A stretch of 64,000 nt of DNA, from the NCBI GenBank assembly GCA_951812925.1, contig OX638370.1, forward strand, positions 26,465,964 to 26,529,963, given 5' to 3'. Below the pieces are notes generated by a model, which worked only from the letters and a program-made list of their open reading frames with translations, was not told the DNA's origin and made no database searches. A program made the translations under genes and the position numbers. Shown in pieces: positions 20,040-32,758 of the stretch (positions are counted from its first letter, which is position 1; every line of letters starts with the position of its first letter). The DNA is from Calliopum simillimum (Eukaryota; Arthropoda; Insecta; Diptera; Lauxaniidae).

Positions 20040-23000
20040 TTTATGGCCTTCTTAAATTTTTTTTAACTTTATCAGTATTTTTTGACTGCAACATTTTTCA
20101 AATACTTCTTACGACACTTGCAACATTTTTTTAACTTCTACAGTATTTATTTGACTCTTGCAACATTTTTCAGATTCGATAGCTCCTTAGGATATTTGAC
20201 ACATTTTTGGTATATTGCGACAGTTCCTTAAGCCTTGCAACACATTTTGATATTTGCAACATTTTTCAACCTTACACAATTTTTCGGCAACGACAAATTC
20301 CTATGACATTTGCTATATTTTTGGAATTTTATAATTTGGAGATTCTTAACTTTCTTCGGCTTTGCAACATTTTCCGGATTCGACAACTTAGGACATTTGC
20401 CACATTTTCGGAACTATGCGACATTTTCTTAACTTTTACAAAATTATTCGACTTCAGCAACATTTTGCTAGCTTGCTATATTTTCAAATGCTTCTTACGA
20501 CACTTGCAACCTTTTCTTAACTTCTACAGCATTTATTTAACTCTTGCGACATTTGTCGACTTTTGCAACATTTTTCAACTTTACAAAGTTTTTTGGCTTC
20601 GACAATCACATTTCGAATTTTGTTATTTGGAGTTTTGATTCGACAACTTATTGCGCAATTGCGACATTTTTGGATCCATGCAACATTTTCTTAACTTCTA
20701 TAATATTTCTTGTCTTTTGCAACATTTTTCGACTTCGCAACATTTTTCGGAATCGACAACTTCTTAGCACATTTGCCACATTTTTGGAACTATGCGACAT
20801 TTCCTTAAATTTTGCAACATTTTTCGACTTTTCAACATTTTCCGGATTCGTCAACTTGGTACGCAATTGCAACATTTCTGGAATTATGCAACATTTTCTT
20901 TACTCTTACAAAATTTGTCGATTTTAGCAACATTTTGCTAGCTTGCAATATTTTCTGGATTCGACAACTCCTTATGACTTTATCGGCATTTTTTGTCTGC
21001 AACATTTTTCAAATGCTTCTTACGACACTTGCAACTTTTCTTAGCTTCTACAGCATTTTTTATCTCTTGCAACATTTGTCGACTTTTGCACCATTTTTCG
21101 GATTCGACAACTTCTCAGGTGATTTGACATATTTTAGGAATATTGCGATATTTTCTTAAATCTTGCAACATTTTTTGATACTTGCATCATTTTACGACTT
21201 TTTTCAACATTTTTCAACTTTTCGAAATTTTTCGGCTTCGACAATGTGATTTTCTTAACTTTCTTCGGCTTTGCAACATTTTCCAGATTCGACAACTTAT
21301 TGCGCAATTGCGTCATTTTTGGAATTATGCAACATTTTATTAACTGCTATAGTATTTCTTGTCTTTTGCAACATTTTTCGAAATCGACAAATTCTTAGGA
21401 CATTTGCGACATTTTTGATTATCCGGATTCGACAACTTATTGCGCAATTGCGACATTTTTGGAATTATCCGACATTGTCTTTACTTTGACAACATTTTTC
21501 GGCTTTAGCAATATTTTGTTAGCTTGCAATATTTTCTGGATTCGACAACTCCTTATGACTTGACCAGCATTTTTTGACTGCACCGTTTTCAAATGCTTCT
21601 TATGACACTTGCAACATTTTCTAAACTTCTACAGCATTTTCTGTCTCTTGCAACATTTGTTGACTTTTGCAACGTTTTTCGGATTTGACAACTTCTAAGG
21701 ACATTTGACACATTTTGGGAAAGTTGCGACATTTGCTTAAATCTTGCAACATTTTTTGATGCTTGCAACATTTTTCGACTTTTGCAACATTTGTCAACTT
21801 TAAAAAATTTTTCAGCTTCGACAACTTCCTATGACATTTGCGATATTTTTGGAATTTAGTAATTTTGAGTTTCTTAACTTTCTTCGGCTTTGCAATATTT
21901 TCCGGATTCAACAACTTATTGCGCAGTTGCAAAATTTTTGGAATTATGCAACATTTTCTTAATTTCTGTAATATTTCTTGTCTTTTGCAACATTTTTCGA
22001 CTTTTGCTGCATTTTTCAGAATCGACAACTTCTTAGGACACTTGCGACATTTTTGGAACAATGCGAATTTTTCTTAACTTTTGCAACATTTTTGGATTTT
22101 TCAACATTTTCCGGATTCGACAACTTATTACGCAATTGGGAATTTTTTGGAATTATGCGACATTAACTTCACTTCTTTAACATTATTTGTCATTTGCAAC
22201 ATTTTTCGGATTCAACAAGTTCTTACGACATCTTTGGAACAATGCGACATTTTCTTAATTTTTACGACATTTTTCGACATTTCTCTAGCTTGCAATATTT
22301 TCTGGATTCGATGACATTTGAAACATTTATGGAATTTCGCGACATTTTCTTTCGACTTACCAAAATTTTTTATGTTCGACAACTTCTTATGACGTTTGCG
22401 ACATTTTTGAAATTATGCGACATTTTCGTTTTTTTTGTAACATTTTTCGACTTTGCAAGATTTTACGGAGTCGACAATTTCTATGGAATATGCGACTTTG
22501 TAACATATTCTTGACATTTGCACAATTTTACGACTTTTGCAACATTTCCGTTTTCTTTCAATATTTTTCCACTCTGCAACATTTTTCTAATTTGACATAC
22601 AATAATTTATTCGACTTTTACAACATTTTCGATTTTTTATATATTGTATTTTTCGACTTTGCAATATATTTAGATTTCTGGAACATTTTTCGACCTTGTA
22701 TCATTTTTCGGATTCCACAACTGCGAATGACATTTGCGACATTTTTGGAACTATGCAACATTTTTTTAACTTTTGCAACATTTTTCGACCTTGTATCATT
22801 TTTCGGATTCCACAACTGCCAATGACATTTGCGACATATTTGTGGTTATGCGACATGTTAACGACTTTTGCGTAATTTATTGATTTGCAACGTATTCTTA
22901 ACATATTTGATTATTTCAATATTTTTCCACTCTGCAACATTTTTCGAATTTGACAAAATTTATTCGACTTGTGCAACATTTTCGACCTTTTCGATATTTT

Positions 23001-23545
23001 TTGACTTTGCAAATTTTTTTGATTATTTATGACAATTGCGAATTTTTTGGAACTATGCGACATTTTCTTAAATTTTTAAACTTTTTCGACTTTTGCAACA
23101 TTTTAGAACATTTGAAGTTTTTTCTGAATTTTGCAACTTTATATGACATTTGCTACAATTAAACTTTTGCCAAATTTTTTAACATTGTTCGACTTTTGCA
23201 ACATTTTCGACCTTTCGACATTTGTCGACTTTTGCAATGTTTTCAACCTTTAAATCTTTTTCGACGTTTTTCACATATATCTCTTTGGATTTACAACTTT
23301 TTTCAATATTTTTGATATTTTTCAAATGCTGCATGCAACATATTTTTTTCTTTGGCAACAATTTTGTAATTTATGCAACATTTTCCAAAATTCTATTCGA
23401 TCCTTGTTAGACTTTATGACTTATTCAATGTTATTTAACTTTTGCAAATCTTTTTCCTCTTTTTCAATGTTTCGCGAATATTTCAACATTTTTTCGATTT
23501 TTGCAACATTTTTTCAACATCAACAAAAACCGCACCACAACTTTG
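20040..23545. repeat. 3.5-kb degenerate tandem array, GCAACATTTTTCGACTT units
   Basis: Built from 15-20-bp pieces such as GCAACATTTTTCGAC, GGATTCGACAACTTCTTA, GGACATTTGCGACATTTTTG and GAACTATGCGACATTTTC, combined in irregular higher-order groups. Units diverge 10-25%. Both strands stay open for 60-145 codons in several frames only because of the repeat; none is a gene. It starts right after the mir-6 copies. Confidence 0.9.
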
Positions 23546-24673
23546 TTTGATGAAAGTTTCCTTTATTTTCTGTATAAACAAAAACAAATTGTAAACCAAT
23601 TACGTAATTGTAATTACATTAAGCGGCACACATTTTGTTGAACTCCTCCTCCGGTAGCATTAAGCTTTAACTCTCTTGTTCCTTTGAACTCAAGAATTTC
23701 ATATGGAAAAGTTTTTAAATTCGTTTAAAGTTGCATTCAGAGAAAATTATGCATATCCTTGAAAGGATATACGAGTACAGTATAGAGAAATTTTTAATGA
23801 AATTAAAAATGCAACAAAATTAAAATTAAATTGCACCAGAACAAGCACTGATCGTTGCAAGAACATTTGGCGGCATTCAACATTTTTTGTTTAGAAACTT
23901 TTTAATTTTATTGAAATTGCGTGGAAAAATATTTAAGGAATAGTTTCGTTTGTTTATAACTTTTTGTTGTTGTTGTTGTTGTATTCTGGAAAACTATTTT
24001 AATGCTTTTGGTATCGGTAGTGGTAGAGTTAAGTTCTTCGTTTAGTTTTTTTTTGGTTTTAAAATTTCTGTCATGCAATTTTTGTTTACTTTGTGACATA
24101 TCAAGGAGATACGGCCTTTAAATTAATTTACAAATTAATACGCAAGACAAAAATTTGTCCTACCATTTTTACTATTTAAGAAATGGAGCATGACTTTGAA
24201 GTATACACCATTAGAAAGGTATTTGTGTGTAAATGTGCACAAAGTTAAAATTATTTTAATATTTTTTTAGATAAAATTAAATGCAAATTAACAACGACAA
24301 AATACGCGGTCACACAGAGGTGAAAAGAGGATAAAGGACAAAGAGAAGAAAAAAAAGCTGGACTGACACTGACTTTATGCTTTTTGGTTTCTTTTCGTTT
24401 CACATTTGTCATTGTACCAGAGATGATAAATGAGCTTTTCTATGTTGTACCAAATAACAAAAAAAGTACTAAAGTTGTCCAAAAAGTATCAAACTTATTT
24501 AATACATTTGTTGTAAAATTTTGACCATTGGGCGATTCTAGTACATATTAAAGAATGATTCTCCAAATTCGCATTACAAATATGCTAGCTGTTATACCCG
24601 GCGTTGCTCGGGTTTTGATAAAGAGCAAGAAAGCACTAAAAAAGTTAATGACGAAAACTATTTTTTTAAATAA
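23546..24673. other. Intergenic, no gene seen
   Basis: Contains a (TTG)n run at 23963-23980 and a direct phrase AAAAGTACTAAAGTTG/AAAAAGTATCAAACTT at 24462-24495. No supported coding region. Confidence 0.35.
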
Positions 24674-24833
24674 GGGGCTGTTCATAAGCTCCGTGACGCT
24701 CCTAGGAGGGGGGGGGGGGTTCGAGCAAGCGTCACGCTTGGTGTATTTTATTTATTTTTTGTATGAAGCTACCGTAACATGGGGGTGGTTCAATATAGCG
24801 AATTTTAGCGTCACGGAGCTTCTGGACAGCCCC
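24674..24833. mobile_element. Harbinger-like MITE with GGGGCTGT ends (160 bp)
   Basis: Ends GGGGCTGTTCATAAGCTCCG and complement ...CGGAGCTTCTGGACAGCCCC pair over about 28 bases. TAA flanks both sides (24671-24673, 24834-24836). A G run at 24709-24719 is notable in this AT-rich window. Confidence 0.75.
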
Positions 24834-24904
24834 TAATGTGCCACAAACAGATGCTCCAATATATTTATTTCATTTATTTCCATAAAATTTTTATATCTTA
24901 AATA

Positions 24905-25630
24905 TCCGTAAGGGCCCAAATGCATCGAAAAATATTGAAATACATTGCAGAAATCGGTAAAGGTCCAAATATATCGAAAAACATCCAAATTATCGGTAAA
25001 AGTTCAAAAGTACCCATTGCATAATATTGAAAAACATCGGTAAAGATCTAAAAATGTTGAAAAACATCCGAAAATCGGTAAACGGTAAAAGTCCAAAAGT
25101 ACTGTAAAAGTCCAAATATATCGAAAAACATCCAAAATATCGGTAAAAGTCCAAAAGTAATGAAAAATATTGAAATGCATCGCAGAAATCGGTGAAAGTC
25201 CAAATATATCGAAAAACATCGAAAAAATTGGTAAAAGTCCATAAAGTATCGAAAAACATCCAAAATACCTATAAAAGTCCAAAAGTACCCATGGCAAAAT
25301 ATTGAAAAACATCGGTAAAGGTCTAAAAATGTCGAAAAACATCCGAAAATCGATAAACGGTAAAAGTCCAAAAGTATTGTAAAAGTCCAAATACACCGAA
25401 AAACATCCAAAATATCGGTAAAAGTCCAAAAGAAATGAAAAATATTGAAATGCATCGCCGAAATCGGTGAAAGTCCAAATATATCGAAAAACATCCAAAA
25501 TATCGGTAAAAGTCCAAAAGCATTGAAAAATATTGAAATATGTACATCGAAAAAATTGGTAAAAGTCCAAAAGTATCGAAAAACATCCAAAATATCGGTA
25601 AAAGTCCAAAAATATCAAAAAATATAGCAA
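24905..25630. repeat. Tandem array of CGGTAAAAGTCCAAAAGTATCGAAAAACATCCAAAATAT-type units
   Basis: Units of roughly 36-42 bases, with a higher-order repeat of about 310 bases (compare 25010-25160 with 25285-25430). On the minus strand it stays open as LDFYRYFGCFSI repeats for up to 208 codons; this is a by-product of the array. Confidence 0.9.
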
Positions 25631-25970
25631 ATCACTTATAAAATCACTCCTTCCTCAAAAATAAAATAAAAAAAAACAATAAATGAAAGAGACGGAAAAG
25701 AAAACAACACTTAACTCATGAAGCAGCATAAGCTGTAGCGACGCAAATGCAAACGAACATTTTTATGCCAGCATTTATTTTATTTTTCATCAACTTCGTA
25801 CTAAAAAAAAAGGTTTATCTTATAAAAAATCAAAAAAATAAGTATGTAAGTTTCTTCCTTAGCACACGTAAAATGTTTTAAAAGAAAAGCAATTAAAATT
25901 GGTTTGGTATATTTTGCACAACAGCGTTACATAGGTTTTTCATAATAGCAATTTTTTACAGAGTGTATCG

Positions 25971-26359
25971 CGTAAGGTTGCAAAGCTTCTGGGAAGTGAT
26001 AGAGGCGGCCTAAGCTAACAAAAAACTGCAGCTGAGGGAGGTCTAAAATGTACTCTGAGGAATTATGGGGTTAAAACTGATTTTCTGAATTGTTTTAGAA
26101 AAAATATTTTGTTGGGGTCACCCTAGCGTTTTGAAAAAACTATTTTATAAAAGCTTTTAACAAATTGTATGAGCTTCCTTAGAAAATATTTGGTATACTT
26201 ATAAGGCTTACAAGGATTTTGCAAAGTTCTCAGCCTTTAAAATTGATATCCCTATTGCTCTTCAAGGGCACATTTTAGACCCCCACCCCCAGGTGTAATT
26301 TTTTGTTAGTCTTAGACTCCTCACTACCCAGAAGCTTTGTAACCTTATGTAATACACGC
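25971..26359. mobile_element. MITE with about 100-bp inverted repeats (389 bp)
   Basis: Left GAGTGTATCGCGTAAGGTTG..., right inverse ...AACCTTATGTAATACACGC. Pairing continues through AAGCTTCTGGG, CTAACAAAAAA and GGTCTAAAATGT. No coding capacity. Confidence 0.75.
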
Positions 26360-29258
26360 TATATAGTGAACCCTATGAACAACTTTTTTGATACTTTTCT
26401 CGAGACTATTCTCGATATACTTCGAGATCAAATCAGATTGTCGACCGAGCGGGGATACTCTACAAAATAAAACATGACCATTTGAGTAATACAATATATG
26501 TGTACAAAAAAATTAAATTCATCCTACGAAAATGAGAGATATGCAAGTATGTTGATACAAGTAAAACTAGCGCCTTAAGATATACACCAAATATTTTCCA
26601 GTATCTCTTAAAGAATAATGCAAAAATACACAAAAAATAAAGCAAAGATGGCGACAAAAAAATGTGTGACACAATTACACACACACACACACATGTTTTT
26701 GCTATCACACACGAACATCTGCAACATCAAATGTGTAGACGACAGTGTTGTCGAGTTAATGTAATAAAGAAATGTCACGTGACAAAAATGCATACAAACA
26801 AAGTTGGAACATAAAAACACACATTTATACACATCAGCGAATAGTATATAAAATATACACATGTAAAATATGGTCTGTGTGTACAGACATACATATAGAC
26901 CTGTATGTGAGATTTACAAATTCAATTCACTTTGCACGAGTGAGGAATATCACAAGAATAACAAGATGAAGGTGAACAAAAAATAAAACCGCTAACAAAC
27001 TTGTGTGCGACGACTTATCACGCATGCAGTTGTTGTTGTTGTTATTGCTGTGGTAGTTGTTTTGGTTAACACATACATACATGTGAATTTGGTTAAATAC
27101 ACTTATGGAAAGAGGACTTAGTTTCGTAATCAATGAAAAACGAATAAAAGACTTAGATCCCAAGGGGAAGAAATGAAGCGCTTCTGAAGATGTGCATCTC
27201 CGCTAGGACATGCTGTGTTAAAAAAGATAAGCAGTGAGAACAGCACTTGAAGCAGCTTCTTGCGCAACTGAAGTTGCTTCAATGCGCTTCCGTTTCCTGT
27301 TGGGTTATAACTCCACGAAAGTAGAGCTGAGTGTAGCGTTTGGAGAAGGCGTGAAATAGGTAGCCCGTGATTTGAAGATTTTTTCACATAAAACGACCCA
27401 AAACATATCGAATACAATTTTTCCGAGACATCACCTTGTTTCCGAGATATCGAGGCATAATTTTAAAAAAAGCTCTTAAATCTCGTAGGTTGTTGAAATG
27501 CCTTGCTTTTGACAGCAACTCCTTTCAAATCCATTTAGAGGTATCCAACTTATAGTGCTATATGTAAATACTCCCATGGCTATATTTCCGAAACAGGAAC
27601 CGAGTAACACTTTTTGTTGCAATGTATTTTAAAGCCCTTTAACCCCTAAAAAAATTGGACAATGAACTAACCATAGACTGTAATGGCTCTCTTAAAGCTT
27701 ACAATCTCGAGATATCTCAAAAGTGAAACGAGATATCGAAAGATCGTATTAAATTTTAATGCGAAAAAATTGTCAAATAGTGAGGCCACGAAAATCGGAA
27801 GTCGTGCCGGGAGAAAGAGAATGGGAAGGGAAAGGAACAATATAAGAGAATAAGAGTTGGTAGAGGAAAAATAAGAAACTGATGAAAGTAGAGGATGAGA
27901 GAAGAAGAGGTTGGGAAGGAATAGAGTAATATTGGAGGAAAGGCGTCAGAGAAGAGGTGAGAGAGGAGGAGATGAAGGATGAGGGCTGTCAAATGAAAAA
28001 GTTGGTTCATGAACAAGAGTGTATTCTTCTGTAACTCCTTCCCCTAGAAAGGGGACCAAACTAAAATAGTACACTGTGTTCTAAGTCTATAGGTTATGAG
28101 GTGCTTGAGTAGTTTAGTAATAGAATAACTTCTGGCAGCTCTCAAGTGAACTGCGATCAGACAGCTTCCCGCACAAGTACACCTCCTTGGACTACCACGT
28201 TCCTCAAAAAATAGTGCGTGAGGGATAAAGTGTCTAGTAGAGAAAGATTTTGATAGGGATAGAGAATGAAAGAGCAAGGGTGTGTTGCAGTGGTAACCAA
28301 ATAGAAAATAAGTTCTAATAGTTGCCAACTTACTTAAATCAAAAAGAATAGGGAAGAGAGAGCAAAAGAAAAATTAGGAACCGTTCTCTCCGAGAGGACA
28401 AGAGTCTGGGCAAGAGTCCCAAATTTTGGTATTTTGCTTCACTTTACGGTCACGGAGGAGGGTTTGTGGTCAATTTAAGCAACTCAAGAATTATGGACAA
28501 GCTCTAAAAGTGGTGGCTGAGGATAGAGAGAGGAAATAGCGGAAATAGCGAATACAGCTATCGAAAAAAAAGAAAATGTATGAGGAAGTTAAAAGATGAG
28601 TTTGGTAGTATGTTAGAGGTGAGGCAGGTTTGTAATGAGAGAGCGGAAGAGAGTGTGGCAGTGTGGAAAAATAGAAGAGGAATGTGTTAAGCAAAACACT
28701 AATATTAATCGCTACAGTGCTTGTTTTAGAGATCATGACGGAAAAACTGTACTTTACTCTACAAATGAACTTGTGTGGAAATTAACACATGTATGTATGT
28801 GTGTCCATTATAACAGTGTGTGTGTTTTACAGTTAAAGAGTTAATGTCATTCAGAGCAGAGAGAGAGAGAGTTGTTAATTAAGTTATACACCGTACTACG
28901 TATATGTATGTATAAACGAGCCATGGCTATATCCGTATGTGTTATGTCGGTGTGAATTAGTATATGAACACAAACATACGAAATTTATTCGCTATTCTGT
29001 CTTGCAGAATACCTTTGTATTTAATCAAATGTATTGGAGTGTGGAAAACTTTGCATGAATTTAATTTCAAATTCAATCTTATTTTGATAACTGAATGGTG
29101 ACAACAAAATAAAAATACAAAAAAATAAATTAAAAGAAGAATAGTTTTATAAATAAAAAATAACACGATAATTCAATAACACTCATATGTACGATATTAA
29201 AGGTTTAATCTGGAGAACTTTAAAAATGTGCAAGTGTTTTTAAATGCAAGATTTCTAG
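26360..29258. other. Intergenic, low complexity, no gene supported
   Basis: (CA)n at 26676-26693, telomere-unlike short repeats, and a purine-rich GAGAAGAGG stretch at 27790-27990 and again at 28350-28690. Open frames here follow base composition and show no domain or splice structure I trust. Confidence 0.35.
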
Positions 29259-29361
29259 TTCAACGCCGCTACATCAACAATATCATCAGCATCAAAGTGC
29301 TCCCCATCATTTTATCCTTAGCGCTGATAACGAAAATTTGATAAAACCAACAAAATGGAAG
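29259..29361 (+). CDS. Weak candidate exon, Gln/His-rich
   Basis: After the acceptor TTTCTAG (29252-29258) and one base completing a codon, the frame reads STPLHQQYHQHQSAPHHF then ILSADNENLIKPTKWK, ending at AAG|GTAAAT (29362). The composition is that of fly regulatory proteins rather than random AT-rich DNA. It has no ATG and no partner exon identified. Could be chance. Confidence 0.3.
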
Positions 29362-29387
29362 GTAAATTAAGGTTTATTTTTTTACAG

Positions 29388-29702
29388 TGTAAAGTCACGC
29401 GTTCTCTACGAAAAAGAAGAGAAAATTATTTAATACTTACAATAATGTTGCCCTCGTTTAAAACTGTGGACTTTGTGGAGGATAATGTTGACCTCGTATG
29501 TATTTTTTTCAATCTGTATGATCGACCCACTCATCCGTTAACAGGTAGTACAGGCAAATATGGTAAAGCAACTTTCCCATTTTGCTCAATATCTGTTTTC
29601 GTTTATAGTGATCTGAGAAGTTGTAGTGAAAGTGGAAGTGCGTACAGTGGAATTATCATTCTAGAGGGATTGCTCTCCAATTCACTTGACATCAGGCAGT
29701 AA
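29388..29702 (+). CDS. Unrecognised open frame, possibly exonic
   Basis: A frame open from 29355 to 29702 (115 codons). TTTATTTTTTTACAG ending at 29387 is a good acceptor, and GACCTC|GTATGT at 29496 a good donor, which would give a 108-nt exon reading MLPSFKTVDFVEDNVDL at its end. It cannot pair with the 29259-29361 candidate because only 26 bases separate them. No family recognised. Confidence 0.2.
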   Translation, partial: CKVTRSLRKRRENYLILTIMLPSFKTVDFVEDNVDLVCIFFNLYDRPTHPLTGSTGKYGKATFPFCSISVFVYSDLRSCSESGSAYSGIIILEGLLSNSLDIRQ

Positions 29703-31777
29703 TTTGAGTGGTTTCGTTCTGTCCTTCATAATGCAGCTTTTAGTCTGACTGTTCAGCAAAAATATCAATCGTTATAATATATCAAAAGTAATGGAGTAAA
29801 TTAAAGGCTCATTTAGAGCCATATAGCCAAAGCAAAATGTTGGGTTGAAATCTCCCAACATTTGGCAATAGTATTCTTATATGAGCAAACTTCCATACAA
29901 GGCTTCCTTTCATGAATAATATTTTGGAAAGTAAAGTTATTTGAGAAAACTACTTTTACTCCATCAATTGTGAAAGATTTGGTGATAAGACATTTTATAT
30001 TTCCTACCAAAGGGAATGTGGACTAACTCGCAGACGTGCTGAATTATCTTGACAATTAGAGAAATCCCAAATTGTAGGTAATTCGGCAAAAATTTACCCC
30101 CTCACCACTGTGCGATGGAAGCATTAAGTAGTAAATATACAAAGCTTTCACCCTCTCTATAGTTCAATCACAGGCTGTTTACTATCAAGTGCAATGCTGG
30201 TGGATTATAAGACCTCATTATTGGTTCTACATTCGGCATTACCTGAATGAACGGCGGGTGTCTACATTTAAGAGAATGTCAATGTAGAGGCTCCTTCAGT
30301 ACTGACAAACATAGTATTTTCTCAGATAGTCTGGTGATTCTAAAGTCTTTAATGACTCAAAGCTAGCGTAGTAGTGTTTTGAAATTCTTTAACCCCTATT
30401 CAAACCCCTTAGCAAAAGCAGAAGCAAGTAATACTACTTTCTTACATCCGGAAGCCTTCTGTAGAGTAAGCACTAGAGTCAAGAACAACTTAATTTGAGG
30501 ATGGGAGTATAATAGCCTAATCAACAACTAGGAAGCCCAAATTTGTGTGCAGTTGAAAGTCTAATCAAGTCAAGAGGCACTAAGGTGGAAACTATTTAAA
30601 GAAGCAGCAGAAAAGATATTTAAATTTAAACTGAAATACTGGACTAGACAATGTAGGCTTAAATGCTACCTATAGCAAATGGGGTTTAGTAGACGACGAT
30701 TCAAGAGAAACTCAAAACAAGCAAAACTTGCCTTGCTGCGGTGAGACAATAATCAATTTATCTACGTGTCGGGATCTTGGAAAGTTTAATCACACTGCGC
30801 AGAGTGGCCTAGAATGCAAATGCGGTTTCGGTGTTGCGGACTCCAAATCTGGAGGCCATTTTATTTTTAAATAAATAGAACGAATCCAAAATGGTGTACA
30901 ATTTTCTCCAAAAACGATGAACGACAAAATTGAGGCAAGAGGAATTTTCAAGGTAGCTGATTCGGAATTCCGAATAAAATTTTTTCAAAACAAAATGGTG
31001 GATAATTTCTCAAAAAGATTTCTCAAGAGATTTTCGAGCTTGTTGATTCAAATTCATGATAGAAAATTTTCGAAAACGAAATAGCGGATCCAAAATGGCA
31101 GACAGTTTTCTCAAAAAAATGATTTTATCACGAGAAAATTGGGGGTTTTGAGGTCACTCTGAATCCGAATTCGCGGTCAAATTTTTCGAAATCAAAATAG
31201 CGGACAATTTCTCAAAAATAATTATATCAAGACAAAATGTGCCTAGAGGAGTTTTTGTTAGTGGAGTTCAAATTCGGAATAAAATTTTTCGGAAACAAAA
31301 TAACGGACAATTTTCACCTATGTCCTAGATGCTACCGCTTATATCTTAGACATTGAATTTTATTGCTTTGGCTGTTATTAGTTAGGTATAGTGTTTTCGT
31401 TTTTTGCTCGAAATGGGGTGCTTAAATTCAAAAACATCAAAGTCAATTTATTTTCTGTCAAGGAATTTGTTTGAATTTTTTCAAAATATTAGGACCTGTT
31501 ATGTGGCCGTAATGAGCGATTTAGACTTTTTAACCCATTCTGTCGCCACGACCCACAAACGATTTTTCTGAATTTTACTACAGAATATCACTTCTGAAAT
31601 ATTTTCGGATATGCTGATATGCTCATGCTGAGAAAAAAGAAAAGTAGTGAAAAATGTTGTTGGAAGTGCAATGAGAAGAAAAAGAAACAGAATAAGAGCA
31701 CGAGGATAATCTCATGTAGCTCAAGTAGAGACAGCTCAGGTGCAAACACAAAAGCTGCGTGAGGCGCCTTAAATCTA
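29703..31777. other. Intergenic; degenerate AAAATGGCGGACAATTTTCTC repeats
   Basis: Between 30870 and 31310 the phrase 'caaaatggcggacaattttctcaaaaa' recurs about five times with divergence and a spacing near 100 bases. The rest shows nothing identifiable. Confidence 0.4.
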
Positions 31778-32318
31778 ACGGGTGATCCAATAAGAGCTTC
31801 CTACTTTGTTTTCTAAATAAAATACATAAAAATCAATGTATTGTTGCAAATCTTTATCTGCAATGATAGTTCGGTTCCTACAACTTAAAGTTTAAAAATT
31901 ATTTCATTCAAATGTTGTCCACGACTAGCTCTTAAATGGTTTATTCTGTGGGTCCAATTTTCGACCACTTTTTCGAGCATATTGGCCGGTATTCTTTGAA
32001 TAACATGAGTTATTTGGTTTTTCATAATGTCAATAGTTTCGGGTTTGTCGACATAAATAAGTGATTGAACATATCTCCGAAGAAAGTAATCCAATGGCAT
32101 CAAATCACATGATTTCGGTGGCCAATTAACCGAAGCATTTCTTGAGATGATGTTTTCATCGAACGTTTCCCTTAATAAAGCGATTTTTTCTCCAGCTGTA
32201 TGACATGTTGTGCCATCCTGTTGAAACCAGAGGTCGGCTACACTGAGCACAAACGTCATATAGACAAGCCTGTCAAAACAACCCAATTGAAAAAGGAACC
32301 TCGTATTGGACCACCCTT
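31778..32318 (-). mobile_element. 541-bp mariner deletion derivative with TA duplications
   Basis: Left end ACGGGTGATCCAATAAGAG, right end inverse CTCGTATTGGACCACCCTT; TA at 31776-31777 and 32319-32320. It retains the C-terminal third of the transposase on the minus strand. Confidence 0.85.
31885..32235 (-). pseudogene. Mariner-type transposase C-terminal part
   Basis: Reads LWFQQDGTTCHTAGEKIALL, NWPPKSCDLMPLDYFLRRYV and MLEKVVENWTHRINHLRASR, ending at 31885. The QQDG-(A/T)-CHT block holds the second catalytic Asp and CDLMPLDYFL the third. The N-terminal two thirds are deleted, so no active enzyme. The frame stays open to 32493 but beyond 32318 that is flanking DNA. Confidence 0.9.
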
Positions 32319-32758
32319 TATAACCTATGATTCTACAATCTTTTACGCCGGATAGTAATAACTTGCAAACGATAAAAATTCCAACGTTGCTTATGTAATT
32401 GAAGTCAAGGTAAAGTGTAGTGAGTAGTAGCATTTGTTTGTAACCTTCGCATTCGATACAAAATATATTTACTATACATCCTAATGCCACCAATTGTTAA
32501 CTGCAAACATAATGCCCTCCAATTGGCAACATATTGATTTCCCATCAATCTCTTGGCAATTATTATTGATATGCGTGCAAAACTACTGACAGACAAACCG
32601 ACAGACTGGCAAGTGCGTGTGTAACAATTTTCCTCGGAATACATTATTCCTTTCGCATAGCAAGTGAGTCCTTATTATGCCAATTATACTGTGTTATTGT
32701 TAGATATTGTTGAGGAAAAACTTTTTAGTCTGCTTGAGACTTTCAAACGGCTAACGAT

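Noticed and set aside
18700..23545. An hsr-omega-like heat-shock noncoding RNA (promoter plus downstream tandem repeats)
   Set aside because: The microRNA arms explain the conserved motifs; no proper heat-shock element upstream (GAACTTCTAGGAA has wrong spacing) and no ATAGGTAGG nonamer in the array.
20207..23550. Many 60-146-codon frames on both strands
   Set aside because: All follow the GCAACATTTTTCGAC array and have the same Phe/Cys/Leu or Lys/Asn/Val composition.
25004..25630. 208-codon minus-strand frame of LDFYRYFGCFSI repeats
   Set aside because: Produced by the tandem array; other frames of the same array are equally open.
32319..32493. N-terminal extension of the minus-strand mariner frame
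   Set aside because: It lies outside the element's inverted repeat and TA duplication, so it is flanking DNA that happens to be open.
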